Positions 10,513 to 21,749 of a stretch of DNA of 64,000 nt are shown piece by piece. Position 1 is the stretch's first letter. Each line of letters opens with the position of its first letter. The DNA is from Setomelanomma holmii. Taxonomy: Eukaryota > Ascomycota > Dothideomycetes > Pleosporales > Phaeosphaeriaceae. The position numbers were made by a program, and so were the translations under genes. The stretch is taken from the NCBI GenBank assembly GCA_010015745.1, contig ML978188.1:1-64000 (forward strand). Direction: 5' to 3'. The notes beneath the pieces are model-generated. The model ran no database searches, had not been told where the DNA came from, and saw nothing but the letters and a program-made list of their open reading frames with translations.

Positions 10513-11642
10513 ATGGCAACCCCAATGGGCCAGCTGGAATACCAGCGCAAAGTCGCACTAAAGTCCCAATTCCTCGCCATTCCGTAACCAACAACATCCT
10601 TCGCTGGTCAAACCATCATCATCACAGGATCCAATACCGGGGTCGGGCTGTAAGCGGCTCGTCACATTGTACGTCTTGGTGCTGCGAAAGTCGTCCTGGC
10701 GGTGCGCAACACCGCGAAAGGCGAAGACGCGGCTGCCGACATCATCAGAACGACCCAAGCGAAACACAATGTTGTAGAAGTGTGGCCACTTGACCTGACC
10801 AGCTATGACTCCATCAAAGCTTTGACCAAGCGCATTGATGGCCTGGAAAGAGTCGACGCTGTTCTGCTGAATGTGGGAATGGCCAGTGGGAAGTTCACGC
10901 GTACGAAAGAAGGCGAGGAATTGATCTTTGCAACAAATACGCTTGGCACTGTGTTGCTGGGCTTACTGGTCCTGCCAAAGCTGCGCGAAAGTGCGAAGAA
11001 GCATGAGGCGAGAGGACGGCTTGTGTTCACAGGAAGCGAGTCATATCTCTTTGCGCAATTCAACGAATCGAAAGAGCCTGGATCGCTACTCGCCGCGCTG
11101 AGAGATGAGACTGCGTTCAAAGCAAATGTATACGATCGGTAGGTCATTCATTACCCCTATAACGTGCCTTTCAGCTCACATTGTGTCAGTTACATGACAT
11201 CGAAGCTACTTCTTCTCTATGCAGTGCGAGAGCTGGCATCACGCAGTCCACTGACCTCTGACACTAAAGTCATAATCACCACAACGACACCAGGATTGTG
11301 CTGGAGTGGACTGTATCGTGAAATGCAGTGGTTCATTCTACCATTCTTCCTCATCGTCATGGCCATATTTGCACGCAGCACGGAGGTCGGAGGTCGCCTT
11401 TTGGTCGATGCACTCCGGCCAGACTTCGAAACAGACGCGCATGGCGCCTTCCTGACAAACGGCAAGCCCATTGAGGAGTAGGTGATGACTACCATTGAAG
11501 TTGACGTGGTAGCTGACATCCATATAGGCTCGGACCTAGCATCGAAAAAACTAAGGGTCGTGAGGTGGCGAAGAGATTCAGTAATGAGCTTTTCCAAGAG
11601 CTGGCGCAAATATTGTCAGCCATGGCCTCCGCCCTGCAGTGA
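10513..11642 (+). pseudogene. Short-chain dehydrogenase/reductase, broken
   Basis: Reading from the ATG at 10513, one frame gives a fungal SDR of the retinol-dehydrogenase-like type: TIIITGSNTGVGL (Rossmann glycine motif), LDLTSYDSIKAL, DAVLLNVGMA, RLVFTGS. A 53-bp intron (GTAGGT/GTCAG, 11142-11194) joins to YMTSKLLLLYAVREL, which holds the catalytic Tyr and Lys. A last segment (GPSIEKTKGREVAKRFSNEL) ends at 11642. In-frame stops interrupt it at 10585-10587, 10651-10653 (where Glu is expected after GVGL) and 11479-11481. With three stops and otherwise good conservation it is a young pseudogene. Sequencing error is a less likely alternative. Confidence 0.7.
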
Positions 11643-12120
11643 GTGTACTGCCCCAGGTTCCTTCCCATCTTCTAGCACTAGTACCAGGTTAGGCTTAGCG
11701 CCCTTTCCTCTCTCTCTTGTGTAGATAGACCTCTCACTCAAGAGGCCGAATACTAGATCATGATTCTCCCCACATTGTCCTACTGACAGATATCACCCGG
11801 ATTGATGCAAGTGCTCGACCAAAGGTGAAGGCTACGAAGCCTGTAAGTGGTGTCGAATTGCACAAAAAGTCACAAGATTGCATCCCATTCCTCGCGCAAT
11901 ACAAATCAGTCGCACTGAGTCACGGTGGCGTTTGCAAAGAACATGGATATAGATGTGAAGGGCTTTTTCTATCCCTTTGACCAAACATTGTCACTGAAGA
12001 AAGTCGCTATAAGAATCGAATGTCTCCCACGGGGAGAATCTAAGTATATACACATGCTGTCAAGGCGCGTTCAAAACACCTTAGTCCAGCAAGAAACGTG
12101 ATCGCACAGACGCAATCAGA

Positions 12121-13879
12121 TCACTGAAGACCCTCAATCATGCGGCGGATCTTAGCAGCGGAGTCGCTGCCTGCGTTCTCCTCGAGCCAAGCGATAAAGG
12201 TCTCGAGGGTGTACGTCTTCTCGGTTGGCTCGCTGCCTCCAGGCGCAACGATGGTTGGCTCAGCCTGAGCGGGTGCGGTCGAGGACGGCGCGGAACCAAC
12301 CTCGGTCGGGGTAGGCTTGACCGGGGCAGGCGCGGCGGAGGACTTGAAGGGCGCTGGTGCGGCAGAGGGCTTGACAGGTGCTGGCGCAGCGGAGGGCTTC
12401 GAGCCAGCCTTGGTAGTGGTGGGCTTAGGAGCAACAGGCTGAGATCCCCCGGACTTGATGCACTGATGGTACCATGGGTTCCACTGCTTGCACTCGAGTC
12501 CCTCAGCGCATTGAGTTGGACCCTTGAAGCCTTGACCACCGCACTGGTAGTATTCCTTAGCTGGACCGGTGCTAGCACCCTCGGACGGCTTAGGACGGAC
12601 GATGGTGGCAAGGGTAGTGGGAAGCGCAATCGAGACTGTAGAGTAGATCTTCGAGATGACTGGAGGAGCGACAGAAGGCTTGACTGGGGCACCGGTACCG
12701 GTGGGCTTGATGATAGTGCTGTTTCCAGCGGGGTAAGGAGCGCTGGAGATGAGAGATGTTGGGGTGACTACAGGCTCATCAACGTAGGTAGACGATGGAG
12801 CAACCTCTGATGCAGCAGGCGTAGTGACGGCCTCGGCTACAGGGCTCGAGGACACAGGTGCGGCGATTACGCTCGAAGACACAGCCACAACGACGGCTGA
12901 GGAGCTGGCAGGAACAGCTGCGACCGAGGACGATGCGGGCTTGGATGAGCCAGTGCCAGCAGCAGGGGTTCCGGTAATCTCGCCGAAAGTGAGGAGCTGA
13001 GGAGTTGCCTCAGTACCAGAAGCAATGAGCTCAGGACCGGGAATTGGATAGGAATCCATGTTAGTATGAATGGAGAAACCAAGTCCAGGGCCAGTCTTGG
13101 AGTATGCCTCGGGGAAAGTGACGCCCTTGGGGACGAGAGTGCCGCTGCCAGTGACAGTGAGCTGGTAGCAAGTGACATAGTGCTGAGCACCACCGCTTGC
13201 GCTGGCGGCGTGGAGAGCGATAGCCTCAGCCCTGAGCAGGTAGTCACCAGGGGCGATGTCGGTAGGGATCTTGAAATCAAGCTTTCCGCCTGGGTAGTGG
13301 TCAGTATTTTGCTAGCACAAGGAGATGAATTTCTTACAGTTGTAGTTCAGGTCCTTGGTACCCCAGTAGTCATTGTCACCCTGAGTCGAACCTGGTGCCT
13401 TTTTCCAGCCGTTCTCGTAGATCTTGAAGAAATCACCCGAGCCATCGGCGCTGGCGGCATCATCGACCTTGCCCATGTATGCAAGTACAGGTCCCCAATG
13501 GGCACCACCGAGACCCTCCTCGGTGCAAAGACGGGTGTTGTGCTGATGCATTTCGATAGTGCTGCATCATATTAGTATCCAAAGCTTGTCTGGTTGACTG
13601 AAAATACTGACACTGTATCGCCTGCTGCGAAAGAGCACTTTCCTGAAGCTGCTGCAGGGCTGACATTGCCTGGACATTGATCAGTATACTTCGACTAAGT
13701 TCAACACAGAATTACCCACACTGTAGTGCATTGCTTGTGTAGTCTTCAATCGGGCTGTTGGAAGCTGGTAGCCTGGCGCATGTGCTCTCAAGGTCCTCTC
13801 CATTCTTCCAGAGTTGTTGCCATGTTGCGTGTGCATTCGCCAGCGCGATAATCGCGGAAAGAGCTGCTGTGGTCTTCAT
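12121..13879 (-). CDS. AA9 lytic polysaccharide monooxygenase with CBM1, 536 aa
   Basis: Four exons (13879..13720, 13669..13612, 13561..13338, 13289..12121; 537 codons in frame). Signal peptide 1-16 is followed by His17 (ANA|HATW), the N-terminal half of the copper histidine brace; the second ligand is His78 in IEMHQHN. Other AA9 marks are LQCNVSP, GAHWGPVLAYM, NYNCGKLDFKIP, APGDYLLRAEAIALH and a YVTCYQL segment with the axial Tyr. The enzyme cleaves cellulose or related glucans oxidatively outside the cell, fed electrons by partners such as phenols. A long Ser/Ala/Pro/Val-rich linker leads to a CBM1 cellulose-binding domain at about 393-425 (YYQCGGQGFKGPTQC...WYHQC). After it come AP/KPSAAP repeats and a predicted helical tail at 507-536 (YTLETFIAWLEE...RRMIEGLQ). 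The first exon boundary uses donor GTGGGT so that Cys54 is split. Confidence 0.92.
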
Positions 13880-13996
13880 AGTGATGACGTATAAATGAGT
13901 GACTGAGAAAACAAAGAATGAATGACAAAGTTGGTAAGGAATGAATGTCGGTTCAGCGCAGCTGCGTGACCTCTGAAGTCTTGCAGGGCCTCATCT

Positions 13997-14002
13997 CTTA
14001 TA
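13997..14002 (-). promoter_or_regulatory. TATA-like box of the AA9 gene
   Basis: TATAAG on the minus strand, about 120 nt before the AA9 ATG at 13879. Confidence 0.45.
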
Positions 14003-15266
14003 ACGGCTCCCGAGGACTCCCACGCTACGGCCATCGAGCCGGCTTACGGTTAGCTTGAGCATAAGGATCGTTTCGTTTACCACCGACCAAATCTCAGATT
14101 CGGCGCCAAAGGAATGGTGTTTCTCGGGCGACATGCACATAAATGAGCCAAGGATGCTCGGACTAGACCAAAACTCGGTTGCATCAAGTTAGGAACGCTT
14201 TTGTGGGTCTCAGAAAACATTTGACAGCTGTCAGAAGCAGGGAAGTGATTGGTGGAGCAATATTTGTGCCCGGACGAGGATCTAAAATAGTTTGGTAGCA
14301 GTTCGGTTGTCACTCAGGCGCGATCCTCCGGATTGCAGGGACATTAGCCTTCCCTCATCATACAAAATCTTGTCGTCCGATACAAAATTGCACATGATAG
14401 ACGACAGACTGAACTTCGGTGCGAGCTAGTCTTCAGTGTGACTGTTCTGAAGACGCTGCGATGCACGACTTTTCGGCAGGATGGATGGCCCTTTAGTCAT
14501 CCATTCCCAAGGCTCTCGACTCCCAGCGAAGTAATGTGGCGCATGCAGTCAATCTCAGAAACGTTTGGAGTTTGCGATGCAGGTACCCGATCCAATTTTG
14601 AGTCGACAAGGGTCGGCGGTTGGGTGCGTCGCGCTTGGTGCCCTTCGACAACGTTGATGCATACTTCCTGCGTGTATGTAGTCCATCAATTGCTATCGCT
14701 GTACTCAGAAAATTGTGAAACGTGACAGCTCGTTCTTGACAAGCAGCCATTCTGTGGAGCCTGTGAGGCTGGAGTCGGTGTGGGTTGTCGGAGGTGCGGC
14801 ACGTGCGGCACGTTCAAACATCGGAAATCGCTCCGTGAAACGACAACTGTACGATCGTCGCAGGGTATAGATCCCGCTTGGAGATTGCGATATCAAAGTC
14901 GCTACTCGACCTGGTTTCGATCCTGAGGAATCGACGTTGATGGAAGATTCTTCGGTGTAGTGCTGGCGAGATGAAGAGTCGGCTGAGCACTCGGACTCAG
15001 TGTTCGTCGGAAATGCGCAATGACTTCACGTCCCCTTTCCGGGCAAGGTGTCTCCTTCTATCTTACATCGAATCACCATACTCAAACGTCTTCTTTGCTT
15101 CAACATCCGCGTTACATCGTCTCCTCAAACTCACGGCCATCGTCGCACATCGCAATTGTAGTCAGCCCAGATGATTGCAGGCTACTCAGAACCTTAGATG
15201 CGGTATGCGCAAGTGCACATATCCAAATATTGAGGACATATCAACGCACATTTCCTTATTGAGTGA
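14003..15266. other. Intergenic, nothing seen
   Basis: 1.26 kb between the AA9 promoter and the 3' end of the SDR gene. Only short frames without recognisable features. Confidence 0.5.
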
Positions 15267-16091
15267 CTACTCTGGGTACACCATCTTCCTTCCGACACCA
15301 CCATCGACAACCACCTCTTGTCCAGTCACAAACTCGCTACCGACGAGATACTCCACAGCTCTCGCGATATCGTCCGCTTTACCGACTCTGCCGGCCGGAT
15401 GCCATGCAATATCCTCTTTGCTCAACCCCTCCTTCCACTCCGTACCTTTCTCGTCTGCAGCTTTGCTTTCGTCCTGAACGTGAATCCATCCCGGAATGAT
15501 CACATTCACGCGAATCTTGTGTCGATGACCAAGAGATATTGACATTGACTGCGTGAGACCAAGAATACCGGCTTTAGCTGTCGAATAGGCCTCGTGGTCG
15601 GATTCAGCTTGGTATGCACGAGTCGAAGAAATGTTGATGATGGTTCCAGGAGAGTTCGGAGTCGAGCTCCCAGCAACTAGAAGGGGAATGCACAGGCGGC
15701 TCAGGATGAAAGGTGCTGTGAGACCAATTGCGATCTTCAGATCCCATTCTTGCTCCATGGCGTCGCCATCGGCTTCCATTCTGCGATCTTCTGAGAGCGA
15801 GAGCGTTGTTGGGAATGCATTGTTGATCAATACGTCCAGCTTGCCATCGAACTTTTCTTCGACGGTGTTGAATGCCGACTTGATCTCTTCTCGCTTGCTC
15901 AAGTCACATTGGAGGGCGCCCCAGGTGGCCTTACTTCCATTTGACCATTTCTCAGCTTGGCTTCTCACATGGTCCAGCTCTTCAGTGTTCGAGTCCAGGA
16001 TGATGACATGGTGTCCGCCTCGAAGGAAGTGACGGAAAAGCCCACGACCTATGCCACGAGCTCCACCGGTCAGAAGAACCTTCAGAGCCAT
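15267..16091 (-). CDS. Classical short-chain dehydrogenase/reductase, 274 aa
   Basis: Intact single-exon gene starting at the ATG at 16091 (MALKVLLTGG). The NAD(P) motif TGGARGIG is at residues 8-15; DVLINNA follows near 86-92; catalytic Ser155/156 is in NISSTR; Tyr169 and Lys173 are in AYSTAKAG. RVNVIIPGWI and the closing VTGQEVVVDGG are typical of classical SDRs of glucose-1-dehydrogenase/3-oxoacyl-ACP-reductase type. A basic residue after the glycine motif is not obvious and LDSNTEE carries Asp33, which favours NAD(H) over NADP(H). The substrate cannot be told from sequence. Cytosolic, no signal peptide. Confidence 0.85.
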   Translation of the reverse strand: MALKVLLTGGARGIGRGLFRHFLRGGHHVIILDSNTEELDHVRSQAEKWSNGSKATWGALQCDLSKREEIKSAFNTVEEKFDGKLDVLINNAFPTTLSLSEDRRMEADGDAMEQEWDLKIAIGLTAPFILSRLCIPLLVAGSSTPNSPGTIINISSTRAYQAESDHEAYSTAKAGILGLTQSMSISLGHRHKIRVNVIIPGWIHVQDESKAADEKGTEWKEGLSKEDIAWHPAGRVGKADDIARAVEYLVGSEFVTGQEVVVDGGVGRKMVYPE

Positions 16092-18693
16092 GGAACTTGT
16101 GATGATTAATTGAGCACTGGCAGTGGACGTGATCTACGCTGCGACTGTGTAGGATGCTGGTGGTGCTAAGCTTTTAGACGGTGTTTCCAGGGTGGTGTGG
16201 TTGAAGAGGAGCATTCGAGAAGCTAACCCTTTTGCACTACAGCTCAATAGAAGTTCCCGTGCCTATAATTCATCCAATTGTCGATCTCCCTTGTTGGGAA
16301 GTTGCGAGGCCGAAGCGACATGCAAGTGACAAACGCTAGAGGTCTTGTGAGGTGACGTCATCGATGCTTAGGTTATCCAGGTTAACTTGGCGCTGCCACC
16401 CGAGTCTACGGGAGTCATCGCTTTCGGGTTACCACAGAAGTCTCTGAGCAGGACACATATCCTACTAGGTAGTGATAGTAGAGGGCCTTGAGTGAGACGT
16501 ACACCAGCCGAAGGTAGCCCATCTAGAATTTGCATCGCTACATTTATCCTCACGCACAAGGCATCACTTTCCTGGGGCTGTACCGCCGGAAAAAAACGCA
16601 TCTAGAAGGACAAATATGGGTTTAGAAGGCCTACCGAGGTGTATGTCTAGCCTCAGCATGCACATCGAGGGTCAAGAGTAGGTGCGCAAAGAACACCAAC
16701 GTGAAGTGGAGACCCTTCAATGTGCTACACGAGCGCAACAGTTCTTGGACTTTCTGAAGCAAACTTCCGATCCGTATAGTTGCGAGGAAGCCGACCTCCA
16801 AGTCCTGGGAAATGACATCGTTCTGGTCGACCAAATCGCTCTACCAGGAAACTCCAGGACACCTGACCTGCACCGAGGCGTTTGAATACCTCCGGCTCCT
16901 TGCGAGACGAACCCACGGGCTCTAGAAACAAGCCAAGACATGCCACATCTGGGTTGTGCCCACCTACATCTGTCTTCGGGCGATCGACCGGGTACGTTTC
17001 TAAAATTAGAAACCAGATCAAGTGCTCATCATTGCCCTGGCGACGCTTCTGATATTCGAGAAGATCATCTTGGAGATTCCCGACGAAGATCATCCATCCC
17101 CTCAACTGTCTACCATGAGAGAGGCAAAAGATGTTGGTGTACCTTCTCAAAGCTAGACGCGGTAGTTCGTCACGTGGGTTTTCGGCAGGATTCCCCTTTC
17201 GCAACGGACCCGGCCCGATTTACTGATACTAACTGGTGCAATTAAGAGGCACTTGCAAGAGTCTTCCGCGAAGCTGCAACCTATGAGGTTCATACAGCCA
17301 GCTTGTCGGTTCCCCGTTCGCATCTTGGAAATGCACAAATTGGCATCTCGAGACGAATGTATCTGTTTCAACCACGGGCGGGAACTGTATGGCGCCATCC
17401 CAGGCGGCCCACGACCACGACGGTGCACGTCGTGCATTGGGTGCCATCAGACCGTCAATCGTTGGGAACCACAATAGTTGCGGACATACTCGATCTTGCC
17501 AAATCCCAGCGCACCAGGTTTGTCCGGCTACGGTCTGTAATTGTTGAGCCATACCAGGCATTGCAATCAGTTTGTCCTCCTCCTTTGTGAGCTCACAGCG
17601 AGAATAGATTTCTACCAAGTTCATCCACTCAAGCGACATATACAATTCGTCGCTGTGTATTTCAGCCACGCGACTTGACTCTAATGGCACGTAGTCGCTT
17701 CTGACGCACAGAAGAAGTTGGAGTTGTTGAAATGTGGAAGGTTTCAGGAGGGGTTCAGGCCGCGAGTGATGCGAATTGTCGAGCTTTGTTGCCGTTGCTT
17801 CCACCAAGGTACCGTCCTCGTAAAGAATACCTGCTGTTGTTTCCTAATAGACCTGACCGGGTAGGAAATGGAGCGTGCGACATGACAAAAAGCGTTCTTG
17901 TAGAACCCAGCCTCGTCGGGATAGATCACTACTCATGATCTCACGCTCTGGTTCTAACGGCCGACAGATGCCAACGGTACCTCCAAGAGCATGATATGAG
18001 ATTGCGTGACACTTTGAAAGTGACCCATTCAGAAATCCATCCGAACCATCCTTTGCACAATGAATGGCAAAGATGACTTCTGCATCCATGAAAATGTAGC
18101 CCATCTTGCGCGACTCTTGAAGCCAGTCTTGCGCACTGTCTTGTATGATGCAGAGTGCGTCTATCCACATATGGACGAAGCCCAGATGCCGTGCAAGGGA
18201 GACTGCGTCTTGGAACGTTTTCGGCAAATCATCAAACTTGATTCCATGCTTGAATTTGGCTACATTCGCCAGCTTGGTAGTGAAATGCTGGCAAGCCCCG
18301 CATCGGTGGCTCAGAGCAACATAGCGGTAACAATAGCCAGGCTTTTTGGTCGCGAGATGTCGTTGTGTATGAACGAGCAACACCTCGCCGCTCTCGCAAA
18401 GCTGCAGAAGACGAGCCGGAAATCCAGTTCTGGTAGCTGAAAGCACATTACGTCGTCGGTGCACAACTGACTGCGAATTGATGCTGTTTTGTGATGGGCA
18501 TTTATGCGCAGGTCTGGAGAAAGGTTCAAAGGACGCTCCAAGGAACCTGTTTGTGCATCTACCTCGGCGTAAGCAGTAGAACCAATCTATTGCAATGTCT
18601 AGCTTACAATTTGCCATGAATACTGGCAACGATTTGCGTACTTCAGAGATGCTACCTATTTTCAGGTTGTGTGTGCAGATTATGATCCGCAAG

Positions 18694-18722
18694 CTGATGA
18701 CCAGACTTGTCAACAATCAAGC
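18694..18722. repeat. Left target-site duplication and terminal inverted repeat of the hAT element
   Basis: CTGATGAC (18694-18701) followed by the left terminal repeat beginning CAGAC (18702-18722). Confidence 0.92.
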
Positions 18723-21700
18723 GGCTTGCAATCGCTTGATTGATAGCTTGACAACTATCAATCCCATCAAGTCAAGCTCGCCTATACTAATCTTTTAGCA
18801 ATCCAAGCCGAGGAGGGTCAGCTTGATTGTTTAGCTTGATGGGCTTGATTAAGGTAGCGCGTGAGGCTGCTCGTTTTGCAGCAGGAGCGATCTCACGAGA
18901 GGTTTTTGTTGTTGTAGTCGTTGCAGTACTACCGGTAGTACGTAATCAGCCTAACTTCTGCAACTCTATACTCTCTCCACCAGCTACCTAAACAACCTAC
19001 TATCGCGTCATTTTTTTGCTCCCGTTGCCCTTATCGTATTGCCACCGCCATGCCTCCTACAAAACGCGCCTCTGATGACCTTACTTGCCCAAAGAAACGC
19101 ATCAAATCCTCCACCGCCCACGGCACTGTCAGCCAGCCTATAGCCGTCGATAGTCAGCTACCGCCATCGCCGTCGCGTCTGTCGCCTCGCAGAGCTCTTG
19201 TAGAGGCGTCCCAGGCTTCAACTTTTAAGTCGCAACTACGCGAGTTGCGGCCTGAAGACGCTATCGTTGCGCCTATCAAGGGCAGCAAGAGGGTAACAGC
19301 AGCCTCGTCAGCAGCAGCCCTAGATAATGAGACCTTGCAAGAGGCGCTAGATGCGAGCCTTATAGACGACTTTGAGGGAATTGATTAGGGGCGTTTACGC
19401 AAGTATATGAAGCCGCTCTCGTCGCAGAAGTCGCGCAAGAGCTGGATCTATTGCTATGGCTACTGCGTTGCGCTGCTGAAGGACCCAAGTAAGCTATAAT
19501 TTGTGTGCCGTCACTGCTACGAGCATAAGTACACAGATACTGGCGTCGGGATATATGAGACGACGCTCTCAACGTCGTCAGCGCAGCGACACTTAGAGCT
19601 GCCCAAGCGTGGCTATGGCCACAGCAAGTCGGCCGTCGCTGCAAAACCTACCTGGCTACAACGCCTGCTTAAAGACGGCAACAACAGCATGTCGCAGAAG
19701 GTGGCTAACAAGCTCGCTGGCTTCAATACCTAGCGCTTCCGGCTGGCAGCTGTTAGCTAGCTTGTTGAGAACAATCACCCTCTCTCTAAGTTTGAAACAC
19801 CAGCTTTTCGACGCCTCCTTGAAGCTTCCAACCTACTAGCAGAACGAGCGCTTTGGACGTCTCATGTAAGCGTCTCCCAGTACGTTGCGCGCTTGTACAA
19901 GCACCTAAAGCCGCGCGTTATCTTGCAACTGTCGCAGGCGCTCAGCAAAGTACACCTCAGTTTTGATAGATAGACAACAAAGGTCAGCAAGCGTGGCTTT
20001 CTAGGCGTCGTTGCGCACTTTGTCGACAGCAAGGGCAACCTGCAGGACTTGCCTATAGCGCTGCCCCAGCTGACAGGCGCTCACCGTGGCGAGAGGATGG
20101 CCAAGGTCGTCATAAAAACACTGCAGGACTTTAAGATCACGTCGCAATTGATTGGTTACTTCGTGCTTGATAATGCTACTAACAACAACAGTACTGTTGC
20201 AATATTAGCTCAAGATTACGGTTTCAATGCCACCTACTGGCGCCTCCGCTGCGGACCTCACACGCTTAACCTTATTGGCCAGACGCTCCTCTAGGGCAAG
20301 GGCAGCGCCGCCTTGTTCAACAACAACGTACAAGAGCTCACCGACAAGCACGACTTTAGAGGAGTGGAGGCGCGTAGGCCCACTTAGCATACTGCTCAGT
20401 ATCATGAACTACATCAAAACGCCGCAACAGCATAAGCTCTTCGAGGACTTCCAGCGCCTCGCCCACACTGAGCTGCCGTCCAGCGCGTCAGCCGACGATT
20501 GAAGATCCTCGAGCCTGTTAAACCCGTCGTTACGCGGTGGAACTCGTACTACTTATGCTTTGAGCGTGCTGTAAAGCTGCAGTTTGCAGTCAACGCCTAC
20601 GCTACTCACCATATACAGCGGGTGCAAAGGGAGGACACGTTTGCGCAAAGTCACGGCAACAAGCTGCCAGTTGCGCAGCCGTGGATGCGATCAGATAGCC
20701 TTACAGGTGCTGATTAGGCAGTAATTACAGAGTACATGGACATCTTGAAACCGCTCAAGACTGCTACAAAGCGCCTTGAAGGGTGCGGCAAAAGCGGCAG
20801 TTTTGGGGCTATTGCTGAGATAATTCTAATATTCGAATACCTCCTTACCTACTACAAGCAGCGCGTCAACGCGTATGAGGCGGTTAACTACGACGAGCAC
20901 AATAAGTCGCCTAAGGATCACATTGCAATCAACTTGTGCGCAGCTTGGCAGAAGGCTGATGACTACTACTCTAAGCTGGACGACTCGCCCGCATACTACG
21001 CTGCTACAATACTCCATCCAATGTACAAGTACTACTGCGATAAGGCGTGGGCTAAGAAGCCTGACTGGCTCGAGGCCAGTAACGCTAGCTTTCAGGCGCT
21101 CTAGGCGCAGTACAACACCTCACCGCACGCAGTAAGGCCGTCAGCAGTGATCCCAAGCGATATAGACGATGCGATCGATAGTATACTCAACCCTAGTACT
21201 GCCAGCAGCCTTACCGCTGACAAGGACGAGTTTAAGAGGTGGAAGCGCAGCAAGCCAGCAGCTGAGAGAGGTACAGAACACGCAGATAACCCTATCAAAT
21301 ACTGGGTGAGCATGCGCGATTGCTACCATAGCCTCAGTAAGCTTGCGCTTGACGTACTCTCTATCCCAGCGTCAAGCTATGAGTGTGAGCGCCTGTTTAG
21401 TGAGCTGGGCGACCTCTTAGAGCCGCGACGACGACGTCTAGGACCTTAACTTCTAGCGGCAATACAGTGCGTACGACGGTGGCAAAGAGCTAGCTTCGGA
21501 GGCGACGACAAGGTCGTGGAGGAGGAGGCAGCAGACAACGACAATATGGAGCTTTTGTGCGGGCTGGCGACTTGGGACGACGAAACTCAACACTAAGGCT
21601 AGCGCTAGTACAGGCTATCAAGTCTCAATCAAGCTCACGATCTCAGCTTGTTAGCCCCAACAATCCAAGCTGACGCCTTCAAAAAACGAGCAATCCAAGC

Positions 21701-21741
21701 TAACGCCTCAGCTTGGATTGGCTTGATTGTTGACAACTATG
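18702..21741 (+). mobile_element. Complete hAT-family DNA transposon, 3,040 bp
   Basis: Terminal inverted repeats of 21 bp match at 19 positions (18702-18722 and 21721-21741), sharing TTGTCAACAATCAAGC and starting CA(G/T)A. They are flanked by a perfect 8-bp duplication CTGATGAC (18694-18701 and 21742-21749), the hallmark of hAT insertion. Both subterminal regions are full of short TCAAGC/CAATCCAAGC motifs in both orientations, as expected of transposase-binding sites. The body encodes one transposase frame, now broken. The element sits inside a HET gene. Confidence 0.93.
19050..21596 (+). pseudogene. hAT transposase, disrupted
   Basis: From the ATG at 19050 a single frame runs to the TAA at 21594-21596 with the layout of an Ac/hAT transposase. 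It has a Cys/His BED-like zinc finger near 19440-19620 (FVCRHCYEHK...STSSAQRHLELPKRG), the catalytic-core block (LIGYFVLDNATNNNSTVAIL, RLRCGPHTLNLIGQ), TRWNSYY near 20530, and the C-terminal dimerisation block (YWVSMRDCYHSLSKLALDVLSIPASSYECERLFSELGDL). It is interrupted by stops after FEGID, DPSKL, GFNT, LSFDR, GQTLL, LTGAD, SFQAL and RRLGP, nearly all TAG. Around 20350-20500 the homologous reading moves to another frame (EEWRRVGPLSILL...) and back, so two small indels also exist. Not functional as it stands. Confidence 0.85.
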
Positions 21742-21749
21742 CTGATGAC
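21721..21749. repeat. Right terminal inverted repeat and target-site duplication of the hAT element
   Basis: Right terminal repeat (21721-21741), reverse complement beginning CATAG, followed by the second CTGATGAC copy (21742-21749). Confidence 0.92.

Noticed and set aside
19050..21596. Reassigned stop codons (TAG/TAA read as Gln) in the transposase
   Set aside because: Host genes in the window use TAA, TAG and TGA as ordinary stops, and the element also has two frameshifts. C-to-T decay explains the stops.
18707..21736. Terminal repeat limited to the perfect 16-bp inverted core
   Set aside because: Extending five bases outward brings the ends to a perfect 8-bp duplication (CTGATGAC), which fixes the true ends at 18702 and 21741.
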